Assembly: GCA_945865705.1 (NCBI GenBank)
Contig: CAMBEY010000099.1
Span: forward strand, 1-9,472
DNA length: 9,472 bases
Direction: 5' to 3'
From: Candidatus Sulfopaludibacter sp. SbA3
GTDB lineage: Bacteria; Acidobacteriota; Terriglobia; 2-12-FULL-54-10
Below are positions 1 to 6,366 of this stretch, piece after piece (position 1 is the first letter of the stretch; every line of letters begins with the position of its first letter). The translations under genes were made by a program, and so were the position numbers. Under the pieces are notes generated by a model. The model was not told where the DNA came from. It saw only the letters and a list, made by a program, of their open reading frames with translations, and did not search any database.

Positions 1-33
1 TGCGCGGGATTTCCCCGCGCCTTCCTGTTTTTA
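1..33 (+). terminator. Probable rho-independent terminator of an upstream gene
   Basis: A perfect 7-bp stem (GCGCGGG at 2-8 paired with CCCGCGC at 14-20) encloses a 5-base loop. T-rich sequence follows, including five consecutive T at 28-32. The T-run starts seven bases after the stem, so this is not an ideal intrinsic terminator. No gene upstream of it is visible in the window, so which transcript it ends is inferred. Confidence 0.45.
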
Positions 34-63
34 TTTCAACAGTACTTTATGGAGGATGCTGCG

Positions 64-1356
64 ATGTTTCAACGAAGCGGTACACAGCTAATTGCATGGA
101 TGTCGATCACGTTAATCTTGTTGAGTGCCGCGGAGTCGCATGCGCTGCCCGCATTCATGCGCCGCTTCAGGGAAGACCCCTTTTCGAAGACCGAGTGGCG
201 CGCCCAGTGCGCGACCTGCCATGTGAACCCACAGGGTGCGGGACCCCGCAATGACTTTGGGCAGGCCTTTGACAAGAACAATCGCACCATCACGCCGGAG
301 TTTCGCGCCGCGTGGCCAGACCGCTTTGTCCTAACGATAGATGCCGCACCCGCTGGTGCAGTAAAGGCCAGCTTCGTGAATGGCGGCCGCGAAGCGGTCA
401 TCGAAGTGGGCGGCGAATCCTTCCGCGTCAACGCGGCAGAGGGCAAGTTGGAGAAGCTCACCTTGGAGCAGGTCGCGCAACTGAAGGGAAGCGCCGCCGG
501 GTCAGCTCCGGCCACAGCATCCGCCGCCGCGCCGACCGAGCAGCCCCTACGAAATGTCCCGACATTCGATCATGTGCTGATCAACGTGCCCACCACTCTT
601 GGCTATGAGAAAGGCGGCTTCAGCCTGCGCTTCACGCACCGCTTTACGCAGCCCGTGCTACGCGTGGGCGACGAATGCCCGGACTGTGGAGCAGTCAACG
701 AACTATTCGGATTGGACAGTTTTTCTTACTCGTCTTTTGGCGGTGAGTTCGGATTAACTTCACGGCTCGCCGCGAGCGTCTACCGCAGCCCGCTCGATCG
801 TACGTATGAGATCGGCGGCGTGCTGCAACTGTTGAACGGGAAAGGCCGCGAACCGGTTGCCGCGCAATTGCGTGTTTCCATGGAGTCGCGACGATTGTTC
901 GATGCCGATAAGATTTCAGCCTCGACTCCGAATGAGGATCCTTTCTCGCGCTTCCAAACGTGGAATCTCGTCTTCCCAGTATCGCGTACGATCGCTAATG
1001 TAGCCGAGGTGTTTGTGGTCCCCACGATGAGTTTCCGTGTGAATCCCTATGCGAATGTTGGCGGCACTACCTTCCCAGAGGGAGAACGGCGCGCGCATCA
1101 GGCGGCAATTGGGCTGGGTGCCAGCATCCGCATTCGCCCGCGCACGGCTTTCGTCGCTGAATGGACTCCGCGCGTGGCGGGCTACCACGCCACGGACTCG
1201 CGCAACAGCTTTGCCTTTGGCCTCCAGCGCAGCACGAACGCGCACGTATTCAGCCTGGTGCTATCCAATACAGTAGCCACCACGACGGGACAGCTGGCGG
1301 CTACAGGCACGCCCGACCTGCGCCTGGGCTTCAACCTTTATCGCCGGCTGCGCTAG
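64..1356 (+). CDS. Exported monoheme cytochrome c-like protein fused to a predicted outer-membrane beta-barrel (DUF5777-like)
   Basis: The protein is 430 residues. I place the start at ATG 64 because GGAGG at 51-55 lies 8 bases upstream; the in-frame ATG at 49 overlaps that ribosome site and would add five residues. Residues 1-27 look like a Sec signal peptide (hydrophobic 9-23, likely cleavage after S-H-A 27). A single c-type heme motif, CATCH, sits at 49-53, followed by an N-D-F-G-Q-A-F segment. A middle region and an Ala/Pro/Ser-rich linker (about 145-165) lead into about 260 residues of alternating hydrophobic and polar segments rich in aromatic residues and Gly, which I read as beta-strands of an outer-membrane barrel. 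The C-terminus ends in L-Y-R-R-L-R. A second cysteine pair, CPDC at 205-208, lacks the heme histidine. The role is unknown; electron transfer at the outer membrane is a possibility. The DUF5777 assignment is from memory of the family's style, not a search. Confidence 0.8.
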   Translation: MFQRSGTQLIAWMSITLILLSAAESHALPAFMRRFREDPFSKTEWRAQCATCHVNPQGAGPRNDFGQAFDKNNRTITPEFRAAWPDRFVLTIDAAPAGAVKASFVNGGREAVIEVGGESFRVNAAEGKLEKLTLEQVAQLKGSAAGSAPATASAAAPTEQPLRNVPTFDHVLINVPTTLGYEKGGFSLRFTHRFTQPVLRVGDECPDCGAVNELFGLDSFSYSSFGGEFGLTSRLAASVYRSPLDRTYEIGGVLQLLNGKGREPVAAQLRVSMESRRLFDADKISASTPNEDPFSRFQTWNLVFPVSRTIANVAEVFVVPTMSFRVNPYANVGGTTFPEGERRAHQAAIGLGASIRIRPRTAFVAEWTPRVAGYHATDSRNSFAFGLQRSTNAHVFSLVLSNTVATTTGQLAATGTPDLRLGFNLYRRLR

Positions 1357-1363
1357 CTTCCAA

Positions 1364-1449
1364 CCGAGCCGCGAACGGAAGCGAGCGGTCACGTTCGACA
1401 ATTATCAGTGACCGTTTAACAGGACTGCTCCCTTTCGGTCGCGGCTCGG
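1364..1449. repeat. Long imperfect inverted repeat, REP/REPIN-like
   Basis: Two 27-base units (1364-1390 and 1423-1449) face each other and are identical at 23 of 27 positions when one is reverse-complemented. The outermost 11 bases (CCGAGCCGCGA) match perfectly. Inside them a second perfect 7-bp stem is possible (CGGTCAC 1386-1392 with GTGACCG 1408-1414, 15-base loop). The element starts 8 bases after the stop of the heme-barrel gene and fills most of the intergenic space. No convincing target-site duplication is visible. The layout fits a REPIN, meaning two palindromic REP units in opposite orientation. It could also serve as a bidirectional transcription attenuator, but no T-tract follows it. 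Confidence 0.65.
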
Positions 1450-1457
1450 AATTAACC

Positions 1458-1486
1458 TTGATTCTTCCCGCACGTCAAAGTATGCT
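1458..1486 (+). promoter_or_regulatory. Candidate sigma70-type promoter for the DUF898 gene
   Basis: TTGATT (1458-1463) and TATGCT (1481-1486) are separated by exactly 17 bases, and each matches 4 of 6 consensus positions. Transcription would begin near 1493, giving a leader of about 30 bases before the start codon at 1523. The site lies directly downstream of the inverted repeat, which would isolate this gene from the one before it. This is pattern matching only. Confidence 0.35.
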
Positions 1487-1522
1487 GCCAGCGCAGAGTA
1501 GGGTTGACGCGGGTGAGTCTTG

Positions 1523-2713
1523 ATGAAGTGTCCCCAGTGTGGCACGGAGAATTCCGATAAGACTTGGCAGTGTCCTTGTGGACACTACTTTGTGTCAGCC
1601 GGGCCAGCATCTCTTGAAACAACCGGCGAAGCAACCGATGCTGTCCGACGCGTTCATCAGCCCGATGACGGCGCGGGTCGCAGGTTTGCTTCTGATTACG
1701 CTTCCACGGATCAATCCACTCTTGAGCCTCCGCTAGCTCCCGCGGCGCCGATTCCCAGCGAGCCGATTAACACCAGGTTATCCTTCCACGGAGATGGCTC
1801 AACTCTGTTCTCCATTCATCTGGCCAACATAATTTTCACCATCTGCACTCTTGGGATCTATTATTTCTGGGGCAAGGCCAAAGTCCGCCGCTATGTGTAC
1901 GGGCAGACCGAGCTGGCCGGCGACCGCTTTGATTATCACGGCACAGGAAAGGAGTTAATGCTTGGATCGTTCAAAGCCATGTTGCTGTTCGGCGGCACCG
2001 GACTGCTCTACCAGTTGATGTTTGGAGCATCTTCGAACCCTGTCTTCCGTACCCTCTCGGTGCTCTTGTTTTACGCGATGCTTGCGCTGATAATTCCCAT
2101 CGCGATCGTCGGGACACAGCGCTTTCGGCTGAGTCGAACCTCGTGGCGCTCCATCCGTTTTTCTTTTCGCGGCCACGCCCGTGAACTGATCACACAGTAT
2201 GTCCGCGACATGTTGTTCATGATGATCACGCTCTCGCTGTACTATCCTTTCTTTCAAAACAATCTGCGCAAATTCGTGGTCTTCAACTCCTATTTCGGCA
2301 GCCAGCCGTTTGATTATGACGGGGAGGGCTGGGATCTCTTCCGCTATTTCGCGCTCATGTTGCTGCTGATAATTCCCACCTTCGGCCTCTATTGGTTCTG
2401 GTACACGGCACAGAAGCATCGCTACTACTGGGAGCACACCAGTTTTGGACAGGCGAAGTTCCGGTCCACGATGCGGGGTGGCGAACTGGCCGGCATCAAA
2501 ATCAGCAATTTCTTCCTGATCATATTCACTATGGGCCTGGCCTATCCCTGGGCCGTCGCACGCTCAGTGCGTTATCAAGTGGAGTGTCTGACTATGTATG
2601 GCCCAGTGAATTTGGACAGCATTTTCCAGCAGGCCAGCGCGGCAACGGCCACTGGCGAAGGGCTGGTGGACATGCTTGACGCCGGCATATTGGATATTGA
2701 TTTCGGCTTCTGA
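1523..2713 (+). CDS. YjgN/DUF898-family polytopic membrane protein with N-terminal zinc ribbon
   Basis: The protein is 396 residues. ATG 1523 is chosen because a GGTGAG ribosome site (1512-1517) lies 5 bases upstream; the adjacent TTG at 1520 is less likely. Residues 1-23 form a short zinc ribbon with Cys at 3, 6, 17 and 19. A Pro/Ala/Ser-rich linker (about 24-80) precedes the DUF898 region. From about 86 onward hydrophobic segments alternate with a recurring unit: a Gly or aromatic turn, R/K then Y/F, T/S five residues later, F twelve residues after the Y/F, and an E/D-L end. The E/D-L ends fall at 144, 221, 271 and 321, so the last units repeat every 50 residues. DUF898 proteins are inner-membrane proteins of unknown function. 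The M48 protease gene follows after 60 bases, suggesting a shared transcript. Confidence 0.85.
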   Translation: MKCPQCGTENSDKTWQCPCGHYFVSAGPASLETTGEATDAVRRVHQPDDGAGRRFASDYASTDQSTLEPPLAPAAPIPSEPINTRLSFHGDGSTLFSIHLANIIFTICTLGIYYFWGKAKVRRYVYGQTELAGDRFDYHGTGKELMLGSFKAMLLFGGTGLLYQLMFGASSNPVFRTLSVLLFYAMLALIIPIAIVGTQRFRLSRTSWRSIRFSFRGHARELITQYVRDMLFMMITLSLYYPFFQNNLRKFVVFNSYFGSQPFDYDGEGWDLFRYFALMLLLIIPTFGLYWFWYTAQKHRYYWEHTSFGQAKFRSTMRGGELAGIKISNFFLIIFTMGLAYPWAVARSVRYQVECLTMYGPVNLDSIFQQASAATATGEGLVDMLDAGILDIDFGF

Positions 2714-2773
2714 TGGAGTTCCCTGTTCATTTCTAATCCATGTTCCTTCATCGTCCGGCATAATTGACTCGAC

Positions 2774-3931
2774 ATGGTTGTCTCAGTCAACACCTCCTGG
2801 AAGGGTTACTACTATGACGGGCGCACCGCGCGCCGCCATTCAGTAACCGTGTCGCTCACCTCGGCCGGTGTGTACATCAAGCGCGAAGAAGGTCAGACTC
2901 TGTGGTGGCTGCACGATCAAGTACGGCTCGCCCAAGGGCACCATCCTGGCGAGCCGGTACGCCTAGAAACCATAGCGGAGATATCCGAAGCGCTGGTGGT
3001 GGAGGATCGCGGATTTCTTGATGCGTTTCTGTTTGTTTCCCCTCCGGCGCGAAATTTGGCCTCTGGAACCGCCGAGAGATTGAATCGCAGTTTGCCGCTT
3101 TTGTTTGGAGGTCTGCTGGGCGCGGCCTTCCTAATCTACGCGACCTGGGTGTGGGGACTTCCTGCCTTTGCCGACGCCGCCGCCCGTCGTGTTCCACCGA
3201 GCTGGGAAGACAAGCTGGGACAATCGGTGATGGAACAGTTCGCGCCGCCCGATGAGAGATGCAATGATCCTGACGCCCTGGCGAAGATACAGGAGATCAT
3301 CCGCGTCATGCGCGGGCCCAATGCACGCGGATATGAGGTCACTCTCGCCGTTGCCGATACTCCCATCCCCAACGCCTTCGCCGCTCCCGGCGGATATATG
3401 GTAGTGTTTCGCGGATTGCTGGAACAGACCGAGAATGCCGAGGACCTGGCCGGCGTGCTGGCGCATGAGATTCAGCACGTCGAGCAGCGCCATGCCATGA
3501 AGGGACTGGTCCGCCAGCTTTCCGTCGCCACTCTGGTGGCCGTGCTGGCGGGAGATGCTTCGGCCATACAATCCCTACTGGACGCTGCGGCCACCCTGGG
3601 AAGTCTGCGCTATCAGCGTGATGATGAAGCGAACGCCGATACCGAAGCGGTGCGCATGCTCCAGGCAGCCCACATCGACGCCACCGGCCTGCCACGCATG
3701 TTGGAACGCATGAGCCGCGACGAAAGCAAAGAGCCTGGTGAGCTCCAATATCTTTCGTCGCATCCGCTGACTTCCGACCGCGTGCGCCGGTTAACCGCAC
3801 TGGCTGTCCAGCACACACCGGATGCCGTCCCACTATTGAAAGAAACAGACTGGAAGAGTGTGGCCTTTATGTGTGGGACGCCGGACGATGAAGAGACGGG
3901 AAAAAGCTCCGAGGCCGCGGACGAACTATGA
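2774..3931 (+). CDS. Membrane-anchored M48-family zinc metalloprotease with DUF7092-type N-terminus
   Basis: The protein is 385 residues. An in-frame stop at 2765 limits the upstream extension, so ATG 2774 is the likely start although no strong ribosome site precedes it. Residues 1 to about 95 form a compact beta-rich domain with the W-K-G-Y-Y-Y-D-G opening typical of DUF7092. One transmembrane segment lies at about 106-130. The catalytic M48 domain carries HEIQH at 231-235 (zinc ligands H231 and H235, catalytic E232), the third ligand E285 in D-D-E-A-N-A-D (283-289), and a late S-H-P-L-T-S-D-R motif usual for M48 proteases. The domain probably faces the periplasm, like BepA or LoiP relatives involved in envelope quality control; that role is inference. 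It follows the DUF898 membrane protein, a plausible partner or substrate. Confidence 0.88.
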   Translation: MVVSVNTSWKGYYYDGRTARRHSVTVSLTSAGVYIKREEGQTLWWLHDQVRLAQGHHPGEPVRLETIAEISEALVVEDRGFLDAFLFVSPPARNLASGTAERLNRSLPLLFGGLLGAAFLIYATWVWGLPAFADAAARRVPPSWEDKLGQSVMEQFAPPDERCNDPDALAKIQEIIRVMRGPNARGYEVTLAVADTPIPNAFAAPGGYMVVFRGLLEQTENAEDLAGVLAHEIQHVEQRHAMKGLVRQLSVATLVAVLAGDASAIQSLLDAAATLGSLRYQRDDEANADTEAVRMLQAAHIDATGLPRMLERMSRDESKEPGELQYLSSHPLTSDRVRRLTALAVQHTPDAVPLLKETDWKSVAFMCGTPDDEETGKSSEAADEL

Positions 3932-3971
3932 AGGTTGATTGGCCGACATCATATTGTTGCGAGTATCATTA

Positions 3972-3997
3972 ATTCTTATTAGGAATTCTTGTTAGGA
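3972..3997. repeat. 13-bp tandem repeat in AT-rich intergenic region
   Basis: ATTCTTATTAGGA (3972-3984) is followed directly by ATTCTTGTTAGGA (3985-3997), differing at one base. It lies about 60-80 bases upstream of the candidate -35 box of the MBL-hydrolase gene. The position and the head-to-tail arrangement would suit binding of a regulator, but a chance duplication in AT-rich sequence is equally possible. Confidence 0.4.
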
Positions 3998-4034
3998 GTT
4001 TTTTCCGGAAGTCCTATGGAACGCTTTCTGGTTG

Positions 4035-4063
4035 TTGCCACAGGCGCGTTTGCAATTAATTAT
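4035..4063 (+). promoter_or_regulatory. Candidate sigma70-type promoter for the MBL-hydrolase/Yip1 gene pair
   Basis: TTGCCA (4035-4040, 5 of 6 consensus matches) and AATTAT (4058-4063, 4 of 6) are spaced by 17 bases. Transcription would start near 4070, leaving a short leader that contains the GGGGAG ribosome site at 4080-4085. The surrounding sequence is more AT-rich than the flanking genes, as expected for a promoter region. Confidence 0.4.
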
Positions 4064-4095
4064 TGATAGATCGAACCACGGGGAGAATCAGTAAA

Positions 4096-4863
4096 ATGAG
4101 GAACAAGAAGATGCGAACTCATGCAATGTACATGGTGCTGAGCGGCCTGCTGGTATTGTCAACGACGGCAGCACGGTTGCGCGCGCAGACCGCACGCGAG
4201 ATTGACACGATACAGACTGCGTCCGGCGCGGTAAAGATTACCCCCGTAACGCACGGTAGCGTGATGCTGGAATTCGGCGGCAAGGTGATTCACGTGGACC
4301 CTTGGAGCCAGGGCGATTATACCGGCCTTCCGCAGGCCGATGTGATTCTCATCACGGATGTTCACGCAGACCATCAGGATCGCGCGCAAATTGACAAGCT
4401 GAAGAAGGCCGGGACCGTGGTCATCGCGCCCAAGGCGGTGGCGGCCACTATCACCGAAGCTCAGGTTATAGCGAACGGCGAGAAGAAGACTATTGCCGGG
4501 TTGGCGGTGGAAGCGGTGCCGATGTACAACCTCCAGCGCGGACCCGCGGCGGGTCAGCTCTTCCATGACAAAGGGCGCGGGAATGGTTATATTCTCACGT
4601 TAGGCGGCAAACAAATTTATTTCGCCGGCGATACAGAATGCACGGCGGAGATGAAAGCGCTGAAGAACATTGATATCGCATTCATTCCCATGAATCTGCC
4701 CTACACCATGCCGCCGGTGGAAGCCGCCGATTGCGCGAAGGCTTTCAAACCCAAAATAGTGTATCCGTATCACTTCCGCGGCAGCGACCCGCAAGAGTTC
4801 GCCAACGCGCTGAAGGGCACGAATGGCGTCGAAGTGCGGCTGCGCAAGTGGTATAAACAATAG
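4096..4863 (+). CDS. Secreted MBL-fold (UlaG-like) metal-dependent hydrolase
   Basis: The protein is 255 residues. ATG 4096 is preceded by GGGGAG at 4080-4085 (10-base gap); a TTG at 4063 in the same frame has no such site and would spoil the signal peptide. Residues 1-30 look like a signal peptide (basic start, hydrophobic 13-26, A30 before Q31), so the enzyme acts outside the cytoplasm. The metallo-beta-lactamase fold shows the D-V-H-A-D-H-Q-D metal motif at 88-95 (ligands H90, D92, H93), G-D-T with D179, and a late Y-P-Y-H-F with H226. The first histidine of the canonical HxHxDH is Asp here, and the mid-domain position often held by His reads M-Y-N (143-145). As far as I recall, both variants occur across this subfamily. 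The substrate is unknown. The Yip1-type gene follows after 19 bases. Confidence 0.85.
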   Translation: MRNKKMRTHAMYMVLSGLLVLSTTAARLRAQTAREIDTIQTASGAVKITPVTHGSVMLEFGGKVIHVDPWSQGDYTGLPQADVILITDVHADHQDRAQIDKLKKAGTVVIAPKAVAATITEAQVIANGEKKTIAGLAVEAVPMYNLQRGPAAGQLFHDKGRGNGYILTLGGKQIYFAGDTECTAEMKALKNIDIAFIPMNLPYTMPPVEAADCAKAFKPKIVYPYHFRGSDPQEFANALKGTNGVEVRLRKWYKQ

Positions 4864-4882
4864 CGAGACAAAGAGGGTCAGA

Positions 4883-5425
4883 GTGGCAAATCAATTCATT
4901 TCACGAATGCTCCGCGCGGCGAAGTTAGATGTTTCTCTTTTTGAAGAAGTCGAAGCAGACCGCGGCGCTACGGCGCAGGCATTGCTAGTGGTTGTGCTGT
5001 CAAGCCTAGCTGCCGGCATCGGAGCAATGGGAAAAATTGAAGGATTTGGCCCATTCGGAGTCATCATTGCGACCATCGCGGCGCTGGTTGGCTGGGTGGT
5101 CTGGGCAATGCTGACGTACTTCATCGGAACTAAAATCATCCCGGGTCCCGACACCAAGGCGGATCTGGGCGAATTGTTGCGCACCACTGGATTCTCAAGC
5201 GCTCCCGGCATCATTCGCGTCCTTGGATTTATTCCGTTTCTCGGATGGCTGGCACTTTTGACTTCTGCCGTGTGGATGCTCATCGCCATGGTCATCGCGG
5301 TGCGTCAGGCGCTGGACTACAAGAGTACTGGCCGAGCCGTAGGGGTCTGCCTGCTTGGTTGGATTTTTTCTTTGGTTCTAAGTTGGATTGTAAGTGGCGC
5401 GCCGCTAAGCGGTCCAATACACTAA
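4883..5425 (+). CDS. Yip1-family multi-pass membrane protein
   Basis: The protein is 180 residues, starting at GTG 4883 with GAGGG (4873-4877) placed 5 bases upstream. An in-frame ATG at 4823 lies inside the previous gene and would add 20 residues that do not look like this family. A short cytoplasmic segment ending in L-F-E-E-V-E-A-D is followed by about five hydrophobic helices (roughly residues 31-50, 54-85, 109-128, 129-145 and 152-172). This length and layout fit bacterial Yip1-domain proteins, whose function is not established. It probably shares a transcript with the MBL hydrolase. No catalytic residues are evident. Confidence 0.72.
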   Translation: MANQFISRMLRAAKLDVSLFEEVEADRGATAQALLVVVLSSLAAGIGAMGKIEGFGPFGVIIATIAALVGWVVWAMLTYFIGTKIIPGPDTKADLGELLRTTGFSSAPGIIRVLGFIPFLGWLALLTSAVWMLIAMVIAVRQALDYKSTGRAVGVCLLGWIFSLVLSWIVSGAPLSGPIH

Positions 5426-5477
5426 GTGTTCTATTTCCGGTTCCCCCTGTAAATTCCGCTCTGCAGCCGCAGTGCTT

Positions 5478-5493
5478 GCGAGGCCGCCCTCGC
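5478..5493 (+). terminator. Small GC hairpin between yip1-like gene and uppS (weak terminator candidate)
   Basis: A perfect 6-bp stem, GCGAGG (5478-5483) with CCTCGC (5488-5493), encloses a 4-base loop. No T-run follows, only TATGCTACTG. It could slow read-through from the Yip1-type gene into the uppS operon, but the evidence is structural only. Confidence 0.2.
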
Positions 5494-5529
5494 TATGCTA
5501 CTGTTGATTTATTCAGATAATTGGATTGG

Positions 5530-6357
5530 ATGGCAGGAGAACTCTTGAGTTCACTAGGACTTACAGCCGCTCACCCGACCCCTCACCCGACCATTGACTT
5601 AAGCGAATTGGGCGAGCCGGACTTGGTTGCCCAGATGGAGCTTGCGCGCCTGCCCCGTCACATTGCGGTCATCATGGATGGCAATGGACGCTGGGCCCGG
5701 CGCCGTCGTCTGCCTCGTTTGGCAGGCCACCGCGCAGGCGCGTCGGCAGTACACGAGATCGTGGAAACCGGTTCTCGTCTCCATCTGAAAGCACTGACGC
5801 TGTTTGCTTTCTCGACTGAAAACTGGAAGCGACCGCAAACCGAAATCAGCACGTTGATGTCACTGTTGCGCGAATATCTGCGCAAGGAGTTGGCTGAAAT
5901 CCATCGCAATAATATTCGCCTACAGATTCTTGGCCGCTATGAGCAGTTGCCCGTTGAAGTCCGCCAGGATCTCGACGACGCCATGCGCATCACCAGCGGA
6001 AACACCGGAATGGTGCTCAACGTAGCGCTCAACTACAGCGCGCGGTCCGAGATGGTCGATACAATTCAGTCGATCATTGCTCGTGTTCAGCGCGGTGAGC
6101 TGCGAGCGGAGGACGTTACCGAGCGCACAGTCTCCGAGAATCTTTCGACCGGCGGGCTACCCGATCCCGATCTTCTCATCCGTACCAGCGGCGAAATGCG
6201 AGTCAGCAATTTCCTGCTCTGGCAGATTGCTTACGCCGATATTTATGTAACGGAAACCTGCTGGCCCGACTTCACCCGCCGTCATCTCCTTGAGGCCATT
6301 ATCGACTTCCAGAAACGCGAGCGCCGGTACGGTGGCTTGGGCGAACACGGAGCCTAA
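5530..6357 (+). CDS. uppS: Isoprenyl transferase (undecaprenyl diphosphate synthase)
   Basis: It condenses isopentenyl diphosphate units onto farnesyl diphosphate to make the C55 lipid carrier for peptidoglycan and other envelope glycans. From ATG 5530 the protein has 275 residues. Landmarks: H-I-A-V-I-M-D-G-N-G-R-W with catalytic D50 (D26 in E. coli), F-A-F-S-T-E-N-W-K-R-P, and R-T-S-G-E-M-R-V-S-N-F-L-L-W-Q containing R218, R224 and S226 (E. coli R194, R200 and S202, a constant offset of 24). The residue matching E. coli E213, a magnesium ligand, is D237, a conservative change. The start is uncertain: TTG 5521, ATG 5530, and TTG 5545 (AGGAGA at 5535-5540, 4-base gap) are all possible. The first 45 residues are non-conserved and include an H-P-T-P-H-P-T stretch. 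cdsA follows after 9 bases. Confidence 0.95.
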   Translation: MAGELLSSLGLTAAHPTPHPTIDLSELGEPDLVAQMELARLPRHIAVIMDGNGRWARRRRLPRLAGHRAGASAVHEIVETGSRLHLKALTLFAFSTENWKRPQTEISTLMSLLREYLRKELAEIHRNNIRLQILGRYEQLPVEVRQDLDDAMRITSGNTGMVLNVALNYSARSEMVDTIQSIIARVQRGELRAEDVTERTVSENLSTGGLPDPDLLIRTSGEMRVSNFLLWQIAYADIYVTETCWPDFTRRHLLEAIIDFQKRERRYGGLGEHGA

Positions 6358-6366
6358 CGCAATCCC

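Noticed and set aside
676..687. CPDC at residues 205-208 of the heme-barrel protein as a second heme or redox site
   Set aside because: No histidine follows the second Cys, so it is not a heme c motif. It lies in the predicted barrel and may be a disulfide in a loop; there is too little to call a thioredoxin-like site.
1955..2437. A 160-codon minus-strand frame opposite the DUF898 gene
   Set aside because: The translation is dominated by Glu, Gln, His and Arg, the antisense shadow of hydrophobic codons. There is no ribosome site or recognisable domain.
5402..5429. Two adjacent short palindromes (5402-5412 and 5419-5429) at the end of the Yip1-type gene
   Set aside because: The arms are only 5 bp each, the first is inside coding sequence, and no T-run follows. 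They are within chance expectation.
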